A DNA stretch of 64,000 nucleotides from Roseovarius sp. ZX-A-9 (GTDB taxonomy: Bacteria; Pseudomonadota; Alphaproteobacteria; Rhodobacterales; Rhodobacteraceae). Where the stretch lies: contig NZ_JAPWHW010000019.1 of assembly GCF_028369135.1 (NCBI RefSeq), positions 30,871-94,870 on the forward strand. Direction: 5' to 3'. Below the pieces are notes generated by a model, which saw only the letters and a list, made by a program, of their open reading frames with translations, was not told where the DNA came from and did not search any database. Each line of letters begins with the position of its first letter. Positions within the stretch are counted from its first letter, which is position 1. Below are positions 43,893 to 52,842 of the stretch, piece after piece. A program made the translations under genes and the position numbers.

Positions 43893-45113
43893 ATGACCGC
43901 ATTAACCGACCCTCCTAGGGAGTCGTTCCGTCTTTCGATGCTGATCAACGACAAGCGGTACCGGTCGCTGACGTTTCAGGCGATTGCACTTATCTTGCTC
44001 ATATCGGTCTTCGCTTACCTGGGGTCGAACCTGATGGCGAACCTCGCTGCGGCGGGATTGAACATCAGCTACAGCTTCCTTGGCGATCCTGCCGGCTATG
44101 ACATCAACCAGACGCTGATCCCTTACGACAGCCAGTCACCTCACCTTCAGGCGGCCTGGGTCGGGATCCTGAATACGCTGCTCGTCGCGGTGCTGGCCTG
44201 TGTGTCTGCGACCATTCTCGGGGTATTCGCGGGCGTGTTGCGGCTGTCGAACAACTGGCTCGTGCGCAAGCTGATGTCAGGATATGTCGAGATTTTCCGC
44301 AACATCCCGGTCCTGATCTGGATCCTGATCATCTACGGCATCATAACCGTGTCGCTTCCGGGCGCGCGTGTCTATCTGGGCGAGGATCCGCAACGCGAGC
44401 TGGTTCTGGGCATGTTTGCCTTTACCAACCGCGGCATCTATGTGCCCGCGCCCATATGGGGCCCCGGTTCGATGATCGTGGTGGGCACGTTCTTCGTGTC
44501 GATTGCGGCCATGTTTGCCTATCGGTCCTACGCCAAGAAGCTGTTGTTCAACACCGGCAAGCTACTGCCGATGGGGTGGCCGTCGCTGGTGATCCTCATC
44601 GTGCCGACGATTCTGGTGTTCTTCGTGATGGGGCAGCCCATCACACTTGATATGCCGGATCCGCTGGCCAACAGGTTCAACCTGCGCGGCGGTATCCAGA
44701 TCGGCGCGCCGCTGATCGCGCTCTGGCTCGCCTTGTCGGTCTATACCGGCGCCTTCATCGCCGAGAACGTCCGTGCCGGTATCCTTGCCGTGAGCAAGGG
44801 CCAGACAGAGGCCGCTGCCGCGCTTGGTTTGCGTCCGGGCCGGATCATGAACCTGGTGGTGTTGCCGCAGGCGCTGCGGGTGATCATCCCGCCGCTGATC
44901 TCGCAATATCTAAACATCACCAAGAACTCTTCGCTCGCCATTGCGGTGGGATACGCGGACATCACGGCGACGCTGGGCGGCATCACGCTGAACCAGACGG
45001 GCCGGGCGATCGAATGCGTGCTGCTGCTGATGTTGTTTTATCTCGTGATCTCGCTGAGCATTTCGGCGGTGATGAACGTCTACAACAACGCCATGAAACT
45101 GAAGGAGCGCTGA
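43893..45113 (+). CDS. bztB: Amino-acid ABC transporter permease BztB
   Basis: This 406-residue inner-membrane permease has a first membrane helix (LTFQAIALILLISVFAYLGS), a large periplasmic-side insertion typical of BztB/AapQ, and the HisMQ-type core (AAWVGILNTLLVAVLACVSA, GYVEIFRNIPVLIWILIIYG). The EAA loop contacting the ATPase is EAAAALGLRPGRIMNLVVLP. It pairs with BztC as a heterodimer in the importer. Length fits BztB. The gene ends three bases before bztC, so translation is coupled. The start (MTALTDPPRESFRL) is the only good ATG. Confidence 0.96.
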   Translation: MTALTDPPRESFRLSMLINDKRYRSLTFQAIALILLISVFAYLGSNLMANLAAAGLNISYSFLGDPAGYDINQTLIPYDSQSPHLQAAWVGILNTLLVAVLACVSATILGVFAGVLRLSNNWLVRKLMSGYVEIFRNIPVLIWILIIYGIITVSLPGARVYLGEDPQRELVLGMFAFTNRGIYVPAPIWGPGSMIVVGTFFVSIAAMFAYRSYAKKLLFNTGKLLPMGWPSLVILIVPTILVFFVMGQPITLDMPDPLANRFNLRGGIQIGAPLIALWLALSVYTGAFIAENVRAGILAVSKGQTEAAAALGLRPGRIMNLVVLPQALRVIIPPLISQYLNITKNSSLAIAVGYADITATLGGITLNQTGRAIECVLLLMLFYLVISLSISAVMNVYNNAMKLKER

Positions 45114-45116
45114 GAA

Positions 45117-46415
45117 ATGTCAGATACACATGCACATTCCGTCGCCTTTGTTCGTGAAACAGCGATTCCGCCCGCCCCACCGCCAGCCACTGAAGCCGGC
45201 GTGATCGGGTGGATGCGGCAGAACCTGTTCGCGACCTGGGCCAACGCCCTTCTGACAGTTGTGGCCATCTACTTCGTGTACCTGCTGCTTACCGGCACCC
45301 TGCCGTGGATTCTGGGGGGGCTGTGGAACACCGACAGCCTCGCGGAATGCCGCGAAATCCTGCAAGGCAAGAACGCCGCGTGCTTCTCTGTCCTGACGGA
45401 ACGGTGGAATCAGCTCCTGTTTGGCTTCAAGTATCCGGACGAGTTCTACTGGCGTCCCGGTATTGCCTTCATCCTGCTGTTTCTTGCTGCTGCGCCGGTA
45501 CTGTTTTTCGATCTGCCGCGCAAATTGCTGCTGTTCACGGCCATCTATCCGTTCCTGGCCTTCTGGCTGATCTGGGGCGGAACGGTCTGGAACCCGGTCT
45601 TTGCCGCGCTTGGCTTTATTGCCGGCTATGTGGTCTTTGACCTTTACGGCAAGCAGAACTTCGCAGCGGGCTTTTTCGGCGGGATAGTGGCGGCATTCGT
45701 CGTGTGGTTCCTTGCGGGCTACATCGTCCCGGCGATTGCGCCCGAACAACCCGTGCTGGAAGCGGTGCAATCGCGCGACATGGGCGGCTTCATGCTGAAC
45801 ATGATCCTCGGGGTGGTCTGCGTATCACTGTCGCTGCCCTTGGGGATTGCGCTGGCGCTGGGGCGGCAATCGTCGATGCCGCTGATCAAGTGGATCTGTG
45901 TCGTGTTCATCGAGTTCATCCGCGGCGTGCCTCTGATCACGCTGCTGTTCGTGGCGAACGTCGTTCTGGCCTACTTCCTGCCGCCGGGCACGACCTTCGA
46001 TTTGATCCTGCGGGTGATCATCATGATCACCATGTTCGCCTCGGCCTATATCGCCGAGGTGATCCGGGGGGGCCTCGCGGCGCTGCCCAAGGGGCAGTAC
46101 GAGGCAGCCGATTCGCTGGGTCTGGACTATGCGCAGGCGATGCGGCTGATCGTCTTGCCACAGGCGCTGAAGATCTCGATCCCGGGTATCGTCAACGTTT
46201 CGGTGGGTCTGTTCAAGGATACCACGCTGGTGTCGATCATCACGATGTTCGACCTGGTGGGAATGATCCGCGGCCCGATCCTGGCCTCGACCGAGTGGAA
46301 CGGCGTGTACTGGGAGTTGTTCAGCTTCGCTGCCGTCCTCTTCTTCATCACATGCTACGGCATTTCCCAATATTCACAGTGGCTTGAGCGTCGTCTTACC
46401 ACCGATCACCGTTAA
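45117..46415 (+). CDS. bztC: Amino-acid ABC transporter permease BztC
   Basis: This 432-residue permease, partner of BztB, has an N-terminal region with several extra helices ([40 protein letters not shown]). The conserved C-terminal domain has [20 protein letters not shown] and the EAA loop [25 protein letters not shown]-like ends ([15 protein letters not shown]) are typical of HisMQ permeases. GAGCGCTGAGAA precedes the ATG. It is followed 14 bases later by the ATPase gene with a strong ribosome-binding site. Confidence 0.96.
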   Translation: MSDTHAHSVAFVRETAIPPAPPPATEAGVIGWMRQNLFATWANALLTVVAIYFVYLLLTGTLPWILGGLWNTDSLAECREILQGKNAACFSVLTERWNQLLFGFKYPDEFYWRPGIAFILLFLAAAPVLFFDLPRKLLLFTAIYPFLAFWLIWGGTVWNPVFAALGFIAGYVVFDLYGKQNFAAGFFGGIVAAFVVWFLAGYIVPAIAPEQPVLEAVQSRDMGGFMLNMILGVVCVSLSLPLGIALALGRQSSMPLIKWICVVFIEFIRGVPLITLLFVANVVLAYFLPPGTTFDLILRVIIMITMFASAYIAEVIRGGLAALPKGQYEAADSLGLDYAQAMRLIVLPQALKISIPGIVNVSVGLFKDTTLVSIITMFDLVGMIRGPILASTEWNGVYWELFSFAAVLFFITCYGISQYSQWLERRLTTDHR

Positions 46416-46429
46416 AGGAGGCCAGAACC

Positions 46430-47200
46430 ATGGCTGAAGTTGCAAAGAAACTGCAAGTGTCGGACGAGGTCGCGATCTCGATCCAGAAAATGAACAAATG
46501 GTACGGCACCTTTCACGTGCTGCGGGATATTGATCTGACTGTCTACCGCGGCGAGCGGATCGTTATCTGCGGGCCGTCGGGATCCGGTAAATCAACGCTG
46601 ATCCGCTGCGTGAACGCGCTGGAAGAGCACCAGCAGGGCCGTATCGAAGTGGATGGGACGGTGCTGTCCTCGGATCTCAAGAATATCGACAAGATCCGCT
46701 CCGAGGTTGGCATGTGCTTCCAGCACTTCAACCTCTTTCCGCACCTGACCATTCTGGAGAACTGCACGCTGGCGCCGATCTGGGTGCGCAAGACGCCCAA
46801 GAAGGAAGCTGAAGAAACGGCGATGCATTTCCTCAAGAAGGTGAAGATCCCCGAGCAGGCTGACAAGTATCCCGGTCAGCTGTCGGGTGGGCAGCAACAG
46901 CGTGTGGCCATCGCGCGCTCATTGTGCATGCGCCCGCGCATCATGCTGTTTGACGAGCCGACATCGGCGCTTGATCCCGAGATGATCAAGGAGGTGCTCG
47001 ACACCATGATCGAGCTGGCCGAAGAAGGCATGACCATGCTCTGCGTCACGCACGAGATGGGCTTTGCCCGTCAGGTCGCGAACCGCGTGATCTTTATGGA
47101 CGAGGGACAGATCGTCGAACAGAACGAGCCGGAAGAGTTCTTCAACAACCCCAAATCCGACCGGACGCAGCTGTTCCTCAGCCAGATCCTGGGGCATTGA
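46430..47200 (+). CDS. bztD: Amino-acid ABC transporter ATP-binding protein BztD
   Basis: This 256-residue ATPase drives the Bzt importer. Walker A is [20 protein letters not shown] near 55, the Q-loop [16 protein letters not shown], the ABC signature [18 protein letters not shown], Walker [16 protein letters not shown] and the switch His [15 protein letters not shown]. It is a close match to polar amino-acid ATPases such as GlnQ. AAAGGAGG lies upstream of the ATG. A stable hairpin after the stop closes the operon, convergent with sixA. Confidence 0.97.
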   Translation: MAEVAKKLQVSDEVAISIQKMNKWYGTFHVLRDIDLTVYRGERIVICGPSGSGKSTLIRCVNALEEHQQGRIEVDGTVLSSDLKNIDKIRSEVGMCFQHFNLFPHLTILENCTLAPIWVRKTPKKEAEETAMHFLKKVKIPEQADKYPGQLSGGQQQRVAIARSLCMRPRIMLFDEPTSALDPEMIKEVLDTMIELAEEGMTMLCVTHEMGFARQVANRVIFMDEGQIVEQNEPEEFFNNPKSDRTQLFLSQILGH

Positions 47201-47207
47201 TATCTAT

Positions 47208-47235
47208 GCAGGGTGGGTTTTCGAACCCGCCCTGC
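47208..47235. terminator. Hairpin at the end of bztABCD, shared with sixA
   Basis: GCAGGGTGGGTT (47208-47219), loop TTCG, AACCCGCCCTGC (47224-47235) make a 12-base stem with one wobble pair around a stable UUCG tetraloop. There is no extended T-run, so termination may be partial. It sits between convergent genes. Confidence 0.6.
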
Positions 47236-47236
47236 G

Positions 47237-47731
47237 TCATTCGGTTAGGTCACGCGGCGTGATGAAATCGACCACGTTTCCAGTTCCGAACGCCAGTTTT
47301 TCCCATTCTGAAATCGGAAAATCCGCCACCAGCGTCGCGCCGGTCGGGTAGTCGCGGAACCGCGCGTGGGCGGGGTGTTTGTCCAGCAACAGATCGGCGA
47401 ATTCCGCGATGCCCGGATTGTGGCCCAGCATCAGCACGCAGCCTGCGCTGGCGCCCTTCAGCGCCGCGAGCATCTGGTGTGGCCTTGCAAGATAGAGCGT
47501 GTTGGTAAACTCCGCTGGCACGTCGAACCCCAACCGCGCCGCGGTTTCGCGGGTGCGTTCCGCTGATGAGCTGAGGATGGCGTCCGGCAGATATCCGCCC
47601 TGCCGCAGCCAATTGCCAAGCGCTGTGGCAGCATCGCGCCCGCGCCGGTTCAAAGGGCGCTCGTGGTCGCTTGGGGTGGAGCTGTCCCAGCTGGATTTGG
47701 CGTGGCGGGTCAGGATCAGGCGTCGGGTCAT
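47237..47731 (-). CDS. SixA-type histidine phosphatase
   Basis: This 164-residue small member of the histidine phosphatase (phosphoglycerate-mutase-like) superfamily has the catalytic RHA motif in LILTRHAKSSWD, ERPLNRRGRDAATALGNWL and the second His in VLMLGHNPGIAEFADLLL. SixA removes phosphate from phosphohistidine in relay or PTS-related proteins in E. coli. The target here is unknown. The ATG overlaps the stop of the upstream Fe-S gene as ATGA, so the two are co-translated. Confidence 0.92.
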   Translation of the reverse strand: MTRRLILTRHAKSSWDSSTPSDHERPLNRRGRDAATALGNWLRQGGYLPDAILSSSAERTRETAARLGFDVPAEFTNTLYLARPHQMLAALKGASAGCVLMLGHNPGIAEFADLLLDKHPAHARFRDYPTGATLVADFPISEWEKLAFGTGNVVDFITPRDLTE

Positions 47732-48381
47732 GCGCGGTGAAAGCTCCTCATGTGCAGCGCCGACTGCGCTGGATCACGGTCAAAACGCTGGCTGACCGGG
47801 CAGGCGCGGCGCGCGCGGCATCCGCCTGTCATACAGACCTGTCCTGGGTCACTGTCCAGATAACCATGACAGGCTGCCACATCATAGCCGATTTCAGCGC
47901 TCAGCGCATTCACGGGGCAGGCGGTCATGCAGGGGCTACCGACACAGGTCGTGCAGGGCGATGCGGGTGGCGGTGCGGGCAGCGCGATATGCCCCGGCCA
48001 GCGCAGCGCGCCGCGATAGGACACCATCATCCCTGCCTCGTCATGTACCAGCATACCTGCCGGGCTTTGCCAGGCACGGCCCGATTGTATCGCCCATTTC
48101 AGAAACGGCTGATGGGGTGGTCCGCCGAAGGGAAAAACCGCCGTCGCCCCGAGGCTGGTTGCCAGTGCGCCAAGGACACGGGTTGACCAGCGATCCACCG
48201 GATCGGGGGCATGATCGCGCATCTCGGGGCTGGCGCGGAAATGCTCCCAGAACCCGCGCCCCGGCCCGAGCAACATCAGCGTCCCGCCGGCCTCGTGCAG
48301 GCCGCCCATGACGCTCAGCCGCTCGCTGGCGGCCGCGGCACAGACCGTGTCATAGGTCACTTCTTGCGATACGGCAGCCAT
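47728..48381 (-). CDS. Ferredoxin-like 4Fe-4S protein of unknown function
   Basis: This 217-residue protein has a QueG-like C-terminal iron-sulfur part (PCTTCVGSPCMTACPVNAL, then a second Cys group CRARRACP). The N-terminal region (GGLHEAGGTLMLLGPGRGFW; FPFGGPPHQPFLKWAIQSGR) resembles proteins annotated simply as ferredoxin in related genomes. One complete 4Fe-4S motif is clear and a second is partial. It lacks the corrin-binding parts of QueG, so epoxyqueuosine reductase activity is not claimed. The start at 48381 (MAAVSQEV) follows GTGGAGCCT. A longer start 13 codons upstream is possible. Confidence 0.82.
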   Translation of the reverse strand: MAAVSQEVTYDTVCAAAASERLSVMGGLHEAGGTLMLLGPGRGFWEHFRASPEMRDHAPDPVDRWSTRVLGALATSLGATAVFPFGGPPHQPFLKWAIQSGRAWQSPAGMLVHDEAGMMVSYRGALRWPGHIALPAPPPASPCTTCVGSPCMTACPVNALSAEIGYDVAACHGYLDSDPGQVCMTGGCRARRACPVSQRFDRDPAQSALHMRSFHRA

Positions 48382-48528
48382 AGGCTCCACCCCGGTTGTG
48401 ATGGACGCGCGTCCTGCCATTTCAGAGCGATGATCATCGCTTCGTGTTCCATGCCCGACAGCTTATGCCAATCGCGCAGCGGTGCAAGCCACCGCCGCAC
48501 CCATGGGGCGCTGTGGCGACAGATGGAG

Positions 48529-49392
48529 TCAGCCTTTGCGAATGATCGACCCGGCCCCGTGTTCGGTGAAAAGCTCCAGCAGCGGCGCATTGGGCGCGCG
48601 CCCGTCGAGGATGACCACTGCGCGCACGCCGCCTTCAATTGCGGCCAGCGCGGTTTCGGTCTTGGGGATCATGCCGCCCGCGATGGTGCCGTCGGCTGTC
48701 ATCTGGCGTATCTGGTCGGCGGTCAGTTCTGTCACCACTGCGCCCGAGGCATCGCGCACCCCGTCCACATCCGTGAGCAGCAGCAGCCTGTCGGCCTTGA
48801 GCGCTGCGGCAATCGCACCTGCCATCGTGTCGCCGTTGATGTTGAACGTCTCGCCATTGGCGCCTGCGCCCAGCGGCGCGATCACCGGTATCGCATCGTC
48901 GCGGAAAAGCGTGTGCAGGATGCGAGGATCGATGGCACTCGGCGTCCCGACCAAGCCCAGCGCAGGGTCGGTGGGTTCGCACATCACCAGGTTCGCGTCC
49001 TTGCCCGACAGGCCCACGGCGCGGCCGCCCTGAGCATTGATGGCCTGCACGATCCGCTTGTTGACCCGGCCCGACAGGACCATTTCCACAACTTCCATCG
49101 TGGCGGCATCGGTTACTCGCTTGCCGTTCACGAAATCGGACTTGATGTCGAGCTTGGCCAGCATTTCGTTGATCATCGGGCCACCGCCATGCACGATCAC
49201 CGGGTTCACCCCGACCTGACGCATCAGCACGATGTCGCGGGCGAAGGTATCCATCGCGTCATCGTCGCCCATGGCATGGCCGCCGAATTTGATCACGACA
49301 ATGGCATCGTCATAGCGTTGCAGGTAAGGCAACGCCTCTGACAATGTGCGGGCAGTGGCGATCCAATCGCGGTTCATGTCACGTTTCTTCAT
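48529..49392 (-). CDS. argB: Acetylglutamate kinase
   Basis: This 287-residue amino-acid kinase makes N-acetylglutamyl phosphate, step two of arginine synthesis. Motifs are [40 protein letters not shown] with the substrate-binding loop, [18 protein letters not shown] and [40 protein letters not shown] near the end carries the catalytic Lys. The N-terminal helix ([20 protein letters not shown]) is the extra segment found in arginine-inhibited hexameric enzymes, so feedback inhibition is likely. The ATG at 49377 is an alternative start five codons in. Confidence 0.96.
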   Translation of the reverse strand: MKKRDMNRDWIATARTLSEALPYLQRYDDAIVVIKFGGHAMGDDDAMDTFARDIVLMRQVGVNPVIVHGGGPMINEMLAKLDIKSDFVNGKRVTDAATMEVVEMVLSGRVNKRIVQAINAQGGRAVGLSGKDANLVMCEPTDPALGLVGTPSAIDPRILHTLFRDDAIPVIAPLGAGANGETFNINGDTMAGAIAAALKADRLLLLTDVDGVRDASGAVVTELTADQIRQMTADGTIAGGMIPKTETALAAIEGGVRAVVILDGRAPNAPLLELFTEHGAGSIIRKG

Positions 49393-49449
49393 CCTGAGGT
49401 CCCTCGTCCCCAGAGGTTATCCCCCTGTGGCAGTCGGCGTGCAAGGGGG

Positions 49450-50106
49450 CTATTCGAGCGTGGCGATAATGCTGCGCAGGACGCTGATCCCGTCGCCCTT
49501 TTCGCTGGAGGTCAGGACGATCTCGGGGAAGGCGGCTGGATGTTTGGCCAGCGCGCCACGGACCTGCGACAGCATGCTGTCGCGGTCCTTTTCCTTGACC
49601 TTGTCGGCCTTGGTCAGCACGCATTGAAAGGTCACGGCGGCACTGTCCAGCAGGCTCATGATCTCTTCATCCACCGATTTGACCCCGTGGCGCGCATCGA
49701 TCAGGACAAATGCTCGGCGCAGGTTCGGACGCCCGGCCAGATAGCTTTTCAGCAGGCGTTGCCATTTCTCGACCACCGCGAGCGGGGCATTGGCAAAGCC
49801 ATATCCCGGCAGGTCGACGAGATAGTGGCTGTCGCCGCCAAGCGTGAAGAAGTTGATCTCTTGCGTGCGTCCTGGTGTGTTCGACGCGCGCGCCAGCCCC
49901 TTGCGGCCGGTCAGCGCATTGATCAGCGATGATTTGCCCACGTTGGAGCGTCCGGCAAAACATACCTCGATCCGGTCGCCCGGCGGCAGGCCTGACATGG
50001 CCACCACGCCTTTGAGGAATTCGGTCTGACCGGCAAAGAGCAAACGGCCACGCTCGGCGCTGAATTCATCGGGCGTCTGGGCCAGGGGGAAGGGCAGGCT
50101 GGTCAT
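49450..50106 (-). CDS. engB: Ribosome biogenesis GTPase EngB (YihA/YsxC)
   Basis: This 218-residue TRAFAC GTPase is needed for large-subunit assembly and normal division. G1 is VCFAGRSNVGKSSLINALTG, G2 includes SNTPGRTQEINFF, G3 is YLVDLPGYGFANAP, G4 LTKADKVKEKD and G5 near IVLTSSEKGDG. Length is typical. The ATG at 50106 (MTSLPFPLAQ) overlaps the MOSC stop as ATGA. The much longer open frame upstream lies antisense to nothing and within the MOSC gene in another phase, and is not coding. Confidence 0.96.
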   Translation of the reverse strand: MTSLPFPLAQTPDEFSAERGRLLFAGQTEFLKGVVAMSGLPPGDRIEVCFAGRSNVGKSSLINALTGRKGLARASNTPGRTQEINFFTLGGDSHYLVDLPGYGFANAPLAVVEKWQRLLKSYLAGRPNLRRAFVLIDARHGVKSVDEEIMSLLDSAAVTFQCVLTKADKVKEKDRDSMLSQVRGALAKHPAAFPEIVLTSSEKGDGISVLRSIIATLE

Positions 50107-50846
50107 ATAACCTCGACTTTGTCCCCGATGGAGATCCGGCCGGATTTGGTCACATAGGTGTAAACACCGCATTTCTGGTGACTGAAATTGGTCTTGAGCG
50201 CCTTGAGAGTATCCCCGTCGGCTTCGCCGGTCTCGGGGTTGGCCGTGGTAGAGCGGCACCGGATGATGGGTTCGCGTACTTCCAGTTCGACATCGCCAAT
50301 GCGCAGGGTCTTGCCGATCCAGCCGTTCTCCTCCCAAGGGGCGAACCCCTCCAGATGGATGTTGCAGCGCCAGCGGTCAGGCGAAAGGGCCATGCCCATA
50401 TGCATGCCCAGATCGGTACTGGTGGCGAGGTTGAGCACGCTGACCGATTGAAAACTGGTATCGGTCATGGCTACGTCCGGCACCCGCACAATCCCGGTCG
50501 ATTGCGCGCGGTCGGCGGGCATCAGAGGTTTGACCCACTCCAGAAACGCGGCGCTTTCGCGGTCCGGACCAAAGGTGAGATCAGGCCGGTCGGGGTGGCT
50601 GAGCGTCACCGTACCGGCCGCTTCATCGGACTTCGCGGTGATGGCCATCAGCGCCAGCACCTTGGACACCAGCGTCCAGTTGACGCATTCGGCCCAGGCG
50701 GTGCCATCGGCGCGGGTCGCCTCGTGGCTGACCGCCCAGCGACGATCCCAAGGAAGGGCGCGGCCTTCGGTCAGTTCCACGCTTTGCAGCGCCTCGCGGC
50801 CGTGGCTTTTGATCGGGTGGCGCCAAAGTGCTGCGATATTGGCCAT
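50103..50846 (-). CDS. MOSC-domain protein
   Basis: This 247-residue protein has an N-terminal beta-barrel region (IAALWRHPIKSHGREALQSV; GRALPWDRRWAVSHEATRAD) and a MOSC domain. That domain reads SVSVLNLATSTDLGMHMG, RWRCNIHLEGFAPWEENGWI with the conserved Cys, and REPIIRCRSTTANPETGE. MOSC proteins relate to molybdenum cofactor sulfurases and mARC reductases. The substrate of most bacterial members is unknown. The ATG lies immediately before the yidC stop with no gap, and the gene overlaps engB, so yidC-MOSC-engB form one transcript. Confidence 0.93.
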   Translation of the reverse strand: MANIAALWRHPIKSHGREALQSVELTEGRALPWDRRWAVSHEATRADGTAWAECVNWTLVSKVLALMAITAKSDEAAGTVTLSHPDRPDLTFGPDRESAAFLEWVKPLMPADRAQSTGIVRVPDVAMTDTSFQSVSVLNLATSTDLGMHMGMALSPDRWRCNIHLEGFAPWEENGWIGKTLRIGDVELEVREPIIRCRSTTANPETGEADGDTLKALKTNFSHQKCGVYTYVTKSGRISIGDKVEVI

Positions 50847-52715
50847 CTATTTGCCTCCCGGCTTCTTGTCGCCGGGCGTTTTCGACTCGGGTTTCGCTGC
50901 GGGCGCGCTGTTCTTGCGGAAGCTTTCCTTGATATTGCCGAACACGTCCGGCTTGTACCCTTGGCTGCGCATGATCGCATATTGCTGTATGAACGTGATC
51001 GTGTTGTTGGCGATCCAGTAGAGCACCAGCCCGCTGGCAAAGCTGCCCAGCATGAACATGAACACCCAAGGCATCCAGGCAAAGATCATCTTTTGCGTGG
51101 GGTCGGTGGGCGACGGGTTCAGCTTTTGCTGAAGCCACATGGAAATCCCGAGCGCCAGCGGCATGATCCCGATGAATATCAGCGCCAGGATCGAGCCGGG
51201 TTCAGGTGCATCCCACGGGAAGAGGCCCCAAAGGTTATAGAGCGATGAGGGATCAGGGGCGCTGAGGTCGCGGATCCAGCCGATCCAGGGCGCATGGCGC
51301 AATTCCAGAGTGACAAAGATCACCTTGTAGAGCGAGAAGAAGATCGGGATCTGCAGCAGGATCGGCAGACAGCCCGAGGCGGGGTTCACCTTTTCCTTCT
51401 TGTAGAGTTCCATCACCGCCTTCTGCATCGCCTGCTTGTCGTCGCCGGCGCGTTCCTTGATCTTCTCCATCTGCGGCTGCAGCTCTTTCATCCGGGCCAT
51501 CGAGACGTAGGATTTATAGGCCAGCGGCAGCAGCACGGCCTTGATCAGCAGGGTCAGCGCGATGATCGACCAGCCCATGTTACCGATCAGCTGGTTGAGG
51601 TAGTGCAGGACCGCGAAAATCGGCTTGGTCAGGAAGAAGAACCAGCCCCAGTCGATGGAATCGATGAAGCCTTCGACATTCTCCTCATTCTCATAGGCAC
51701 GGATCGTCGCCCATTCCTTGGCACCCGCAAACAGGCGGGTATCGGCGGTCGCGGTTGCACCGGGTTCCAGCGTGACGGTGGGTTGCTTCACGGTCGTCTG
51801 GTAGATGCCGCGACGTGCGTCCTGGAAAGTGCTGAGCGTGAACGGCGCGCCTGGCTGCGGTATGAGCGTGGCCATCCAGAAGTGATCGGTGAACCCTGTC
51901 CAGCCATTGGCCTCGACCGCGATTGTCTTGTGCGCGCCGGCTGTCTCGAAATCGTCGTAGTCGGTTTCGGTGAGCTGGCCATCCACCATCTGGATGGCGC
52001 CTTCATGCAGGATGAAGAAATTCTTGATGTCCGGCGGAATGCCGTGGCGCGCAAGGATGCCGTAGGGCGCCAGCGTCGCGGGGGCGTTGCCGGTGTTTTC
52101 GACAGATTGGGTGACGGAGAACATATAGTTGTCATCGATCGAAATCTGCCGCCGGAATGTGAGGCCTGCGCCATTGTCCCAAGTCAGCGTGACCGGGCTG
52201 TCGGGCGTCAGCGTGCCGGTGCCCTCCTGCGTCCAGAGCGTATTGGCGCCGGGCACCTGCTCTTGGGTGAGGCCCTGGCCGGGGGCCCAGCCGAAGAGGG
52301 CGTAGTAGGGATTGATATCGCCGATGGGCGCCAGCAGTGAGACGATATCGGAGCCCGGTTCGATGGTTTCGCGGTAGTTCTTCAGTGACAGATCGTCGAT
52401 CCGGCCGCCCTGCAGCGAAATGCTGCCTTTGACGCTGGGGGTGTCGATGGCGATCCGGGGGGCGTCGCTGGGTTTGGGCGCGGTGTCGGACGCGGGGGCG
52501 TCTGCAGTTGCGCCCGCGGTCGCACCTGCCGCTGCAGGCACCGCGGCGACGTCTGGCGTGGCAGCCGTGGGCGCGGTCAGCGTGTCGCCCTGCGCGATCT
52601 GGGTGGCCGGTTCGACCGGTTCGGTCTGCGGCGGGGGGAACAATACGAACCAGACCAGGATCACAAGGAAACTGAGCGCGGTTGCGAGGATGAGGTTCTT
52701 GTTCTGATCGTCCAT
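50847..52715 (-). CDS. yidC: Membrane protein insertase YidC
   Basis: This 622-residue inner-membrane insertase and chaperone has a first helix (NLILATALSFLVILVWFVLF), an Ala/Pro/Thr-rich linker, and a large periplasmic beta domain (about 90-360; MFSVTQSVENTGNAPATLAP, GWTGFTDHFWMATLIPQPGA). The conserved five-helix core includes WSIIALTLLIKAVLLPLAYK with the groove Arg/Lys region, KVNPASGCLPILLQIPIFFS and IFAWMPWVFMFMLGSFASGL. The C-terminus is basic (KPESKTPGDKKPGGK). The usual yidD-yidC adjacency is broken here by about 5.8 kb of other genes, though yidC keeps its MOSC-engB partners. Confidence 0.97.
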   Translation of the reverse strand: MDDQNKNLILATALSFLVILVWFVLFPPPQTEPVEPATQIAQGDTLTAPTAATPDVAAVPAAAGATAGATADAPASDTAPKPSDAPRIAIDTPSVKGSISLQGGRIDDLSLKNYRETIEPGSDIVSLLAPIGDINPYYALFGWAPGQGLTQEQVPGANTLWTQEGTGTLTPDSPVTLTWDNGAGLTFRRQISIDDNYMFSVTQSVENTGNAPATLAPYGILARHGIPPDIKNFFILHEGAIQMVDGQLTETDYDDFETAGAHKTIAVEANGWTGFTDHFWMATLIPQPGAPFTLSTFQDARRGIYQTTVKQPTVTLEPGATATADTRLFAGAKEWATIRAYENEENVEGFIDSIDWGWFFFLTKPIFAVLHYLNQLIGNMGWSIIALTLLIKAVLLPLAYKSYVSMARMKELQPQMEKIKERAGDDKQAMQKAVMELYKKEKVNPASGCLPILLQIPIFFSLYKVIFVTLELRHAPWIGWIRDLSAPDPSSLYNLWGLFPWDAPEPGSILALIFIGIMPLALGISMWLQQKLNPSPTDPTQKMIFAWMPWVFMFMLGSFASGLVLYWIANNTITFIQQYAIMRSQGYKPDVFGNIKESFRKNSAPAAKPESKTPGDKKPGGK

Positions 52716-52842
52716 ACCAGCCGGCCACTTTATCTGTTTCTGGGTCCGAAGGGTTCAACGACGTGCGCAGCCAAAGGTCAAGCGGATTTCCGGGATTGCG
52801 CCCGATGCGCGTGGTTTTCTTGGGGAAACGCGGCGCGGGCGC

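Noticed and set aside
48357..48500. Possible 47-residue minus-strand ORF between argB and the Fe-S gene, ending SLWLPYRKK
   Set aside because: The protein-like ending is tempting, but there is no ribosome-binding site before the GTG or the internal ATG, and it overlaps the start of the Fe-S gene.
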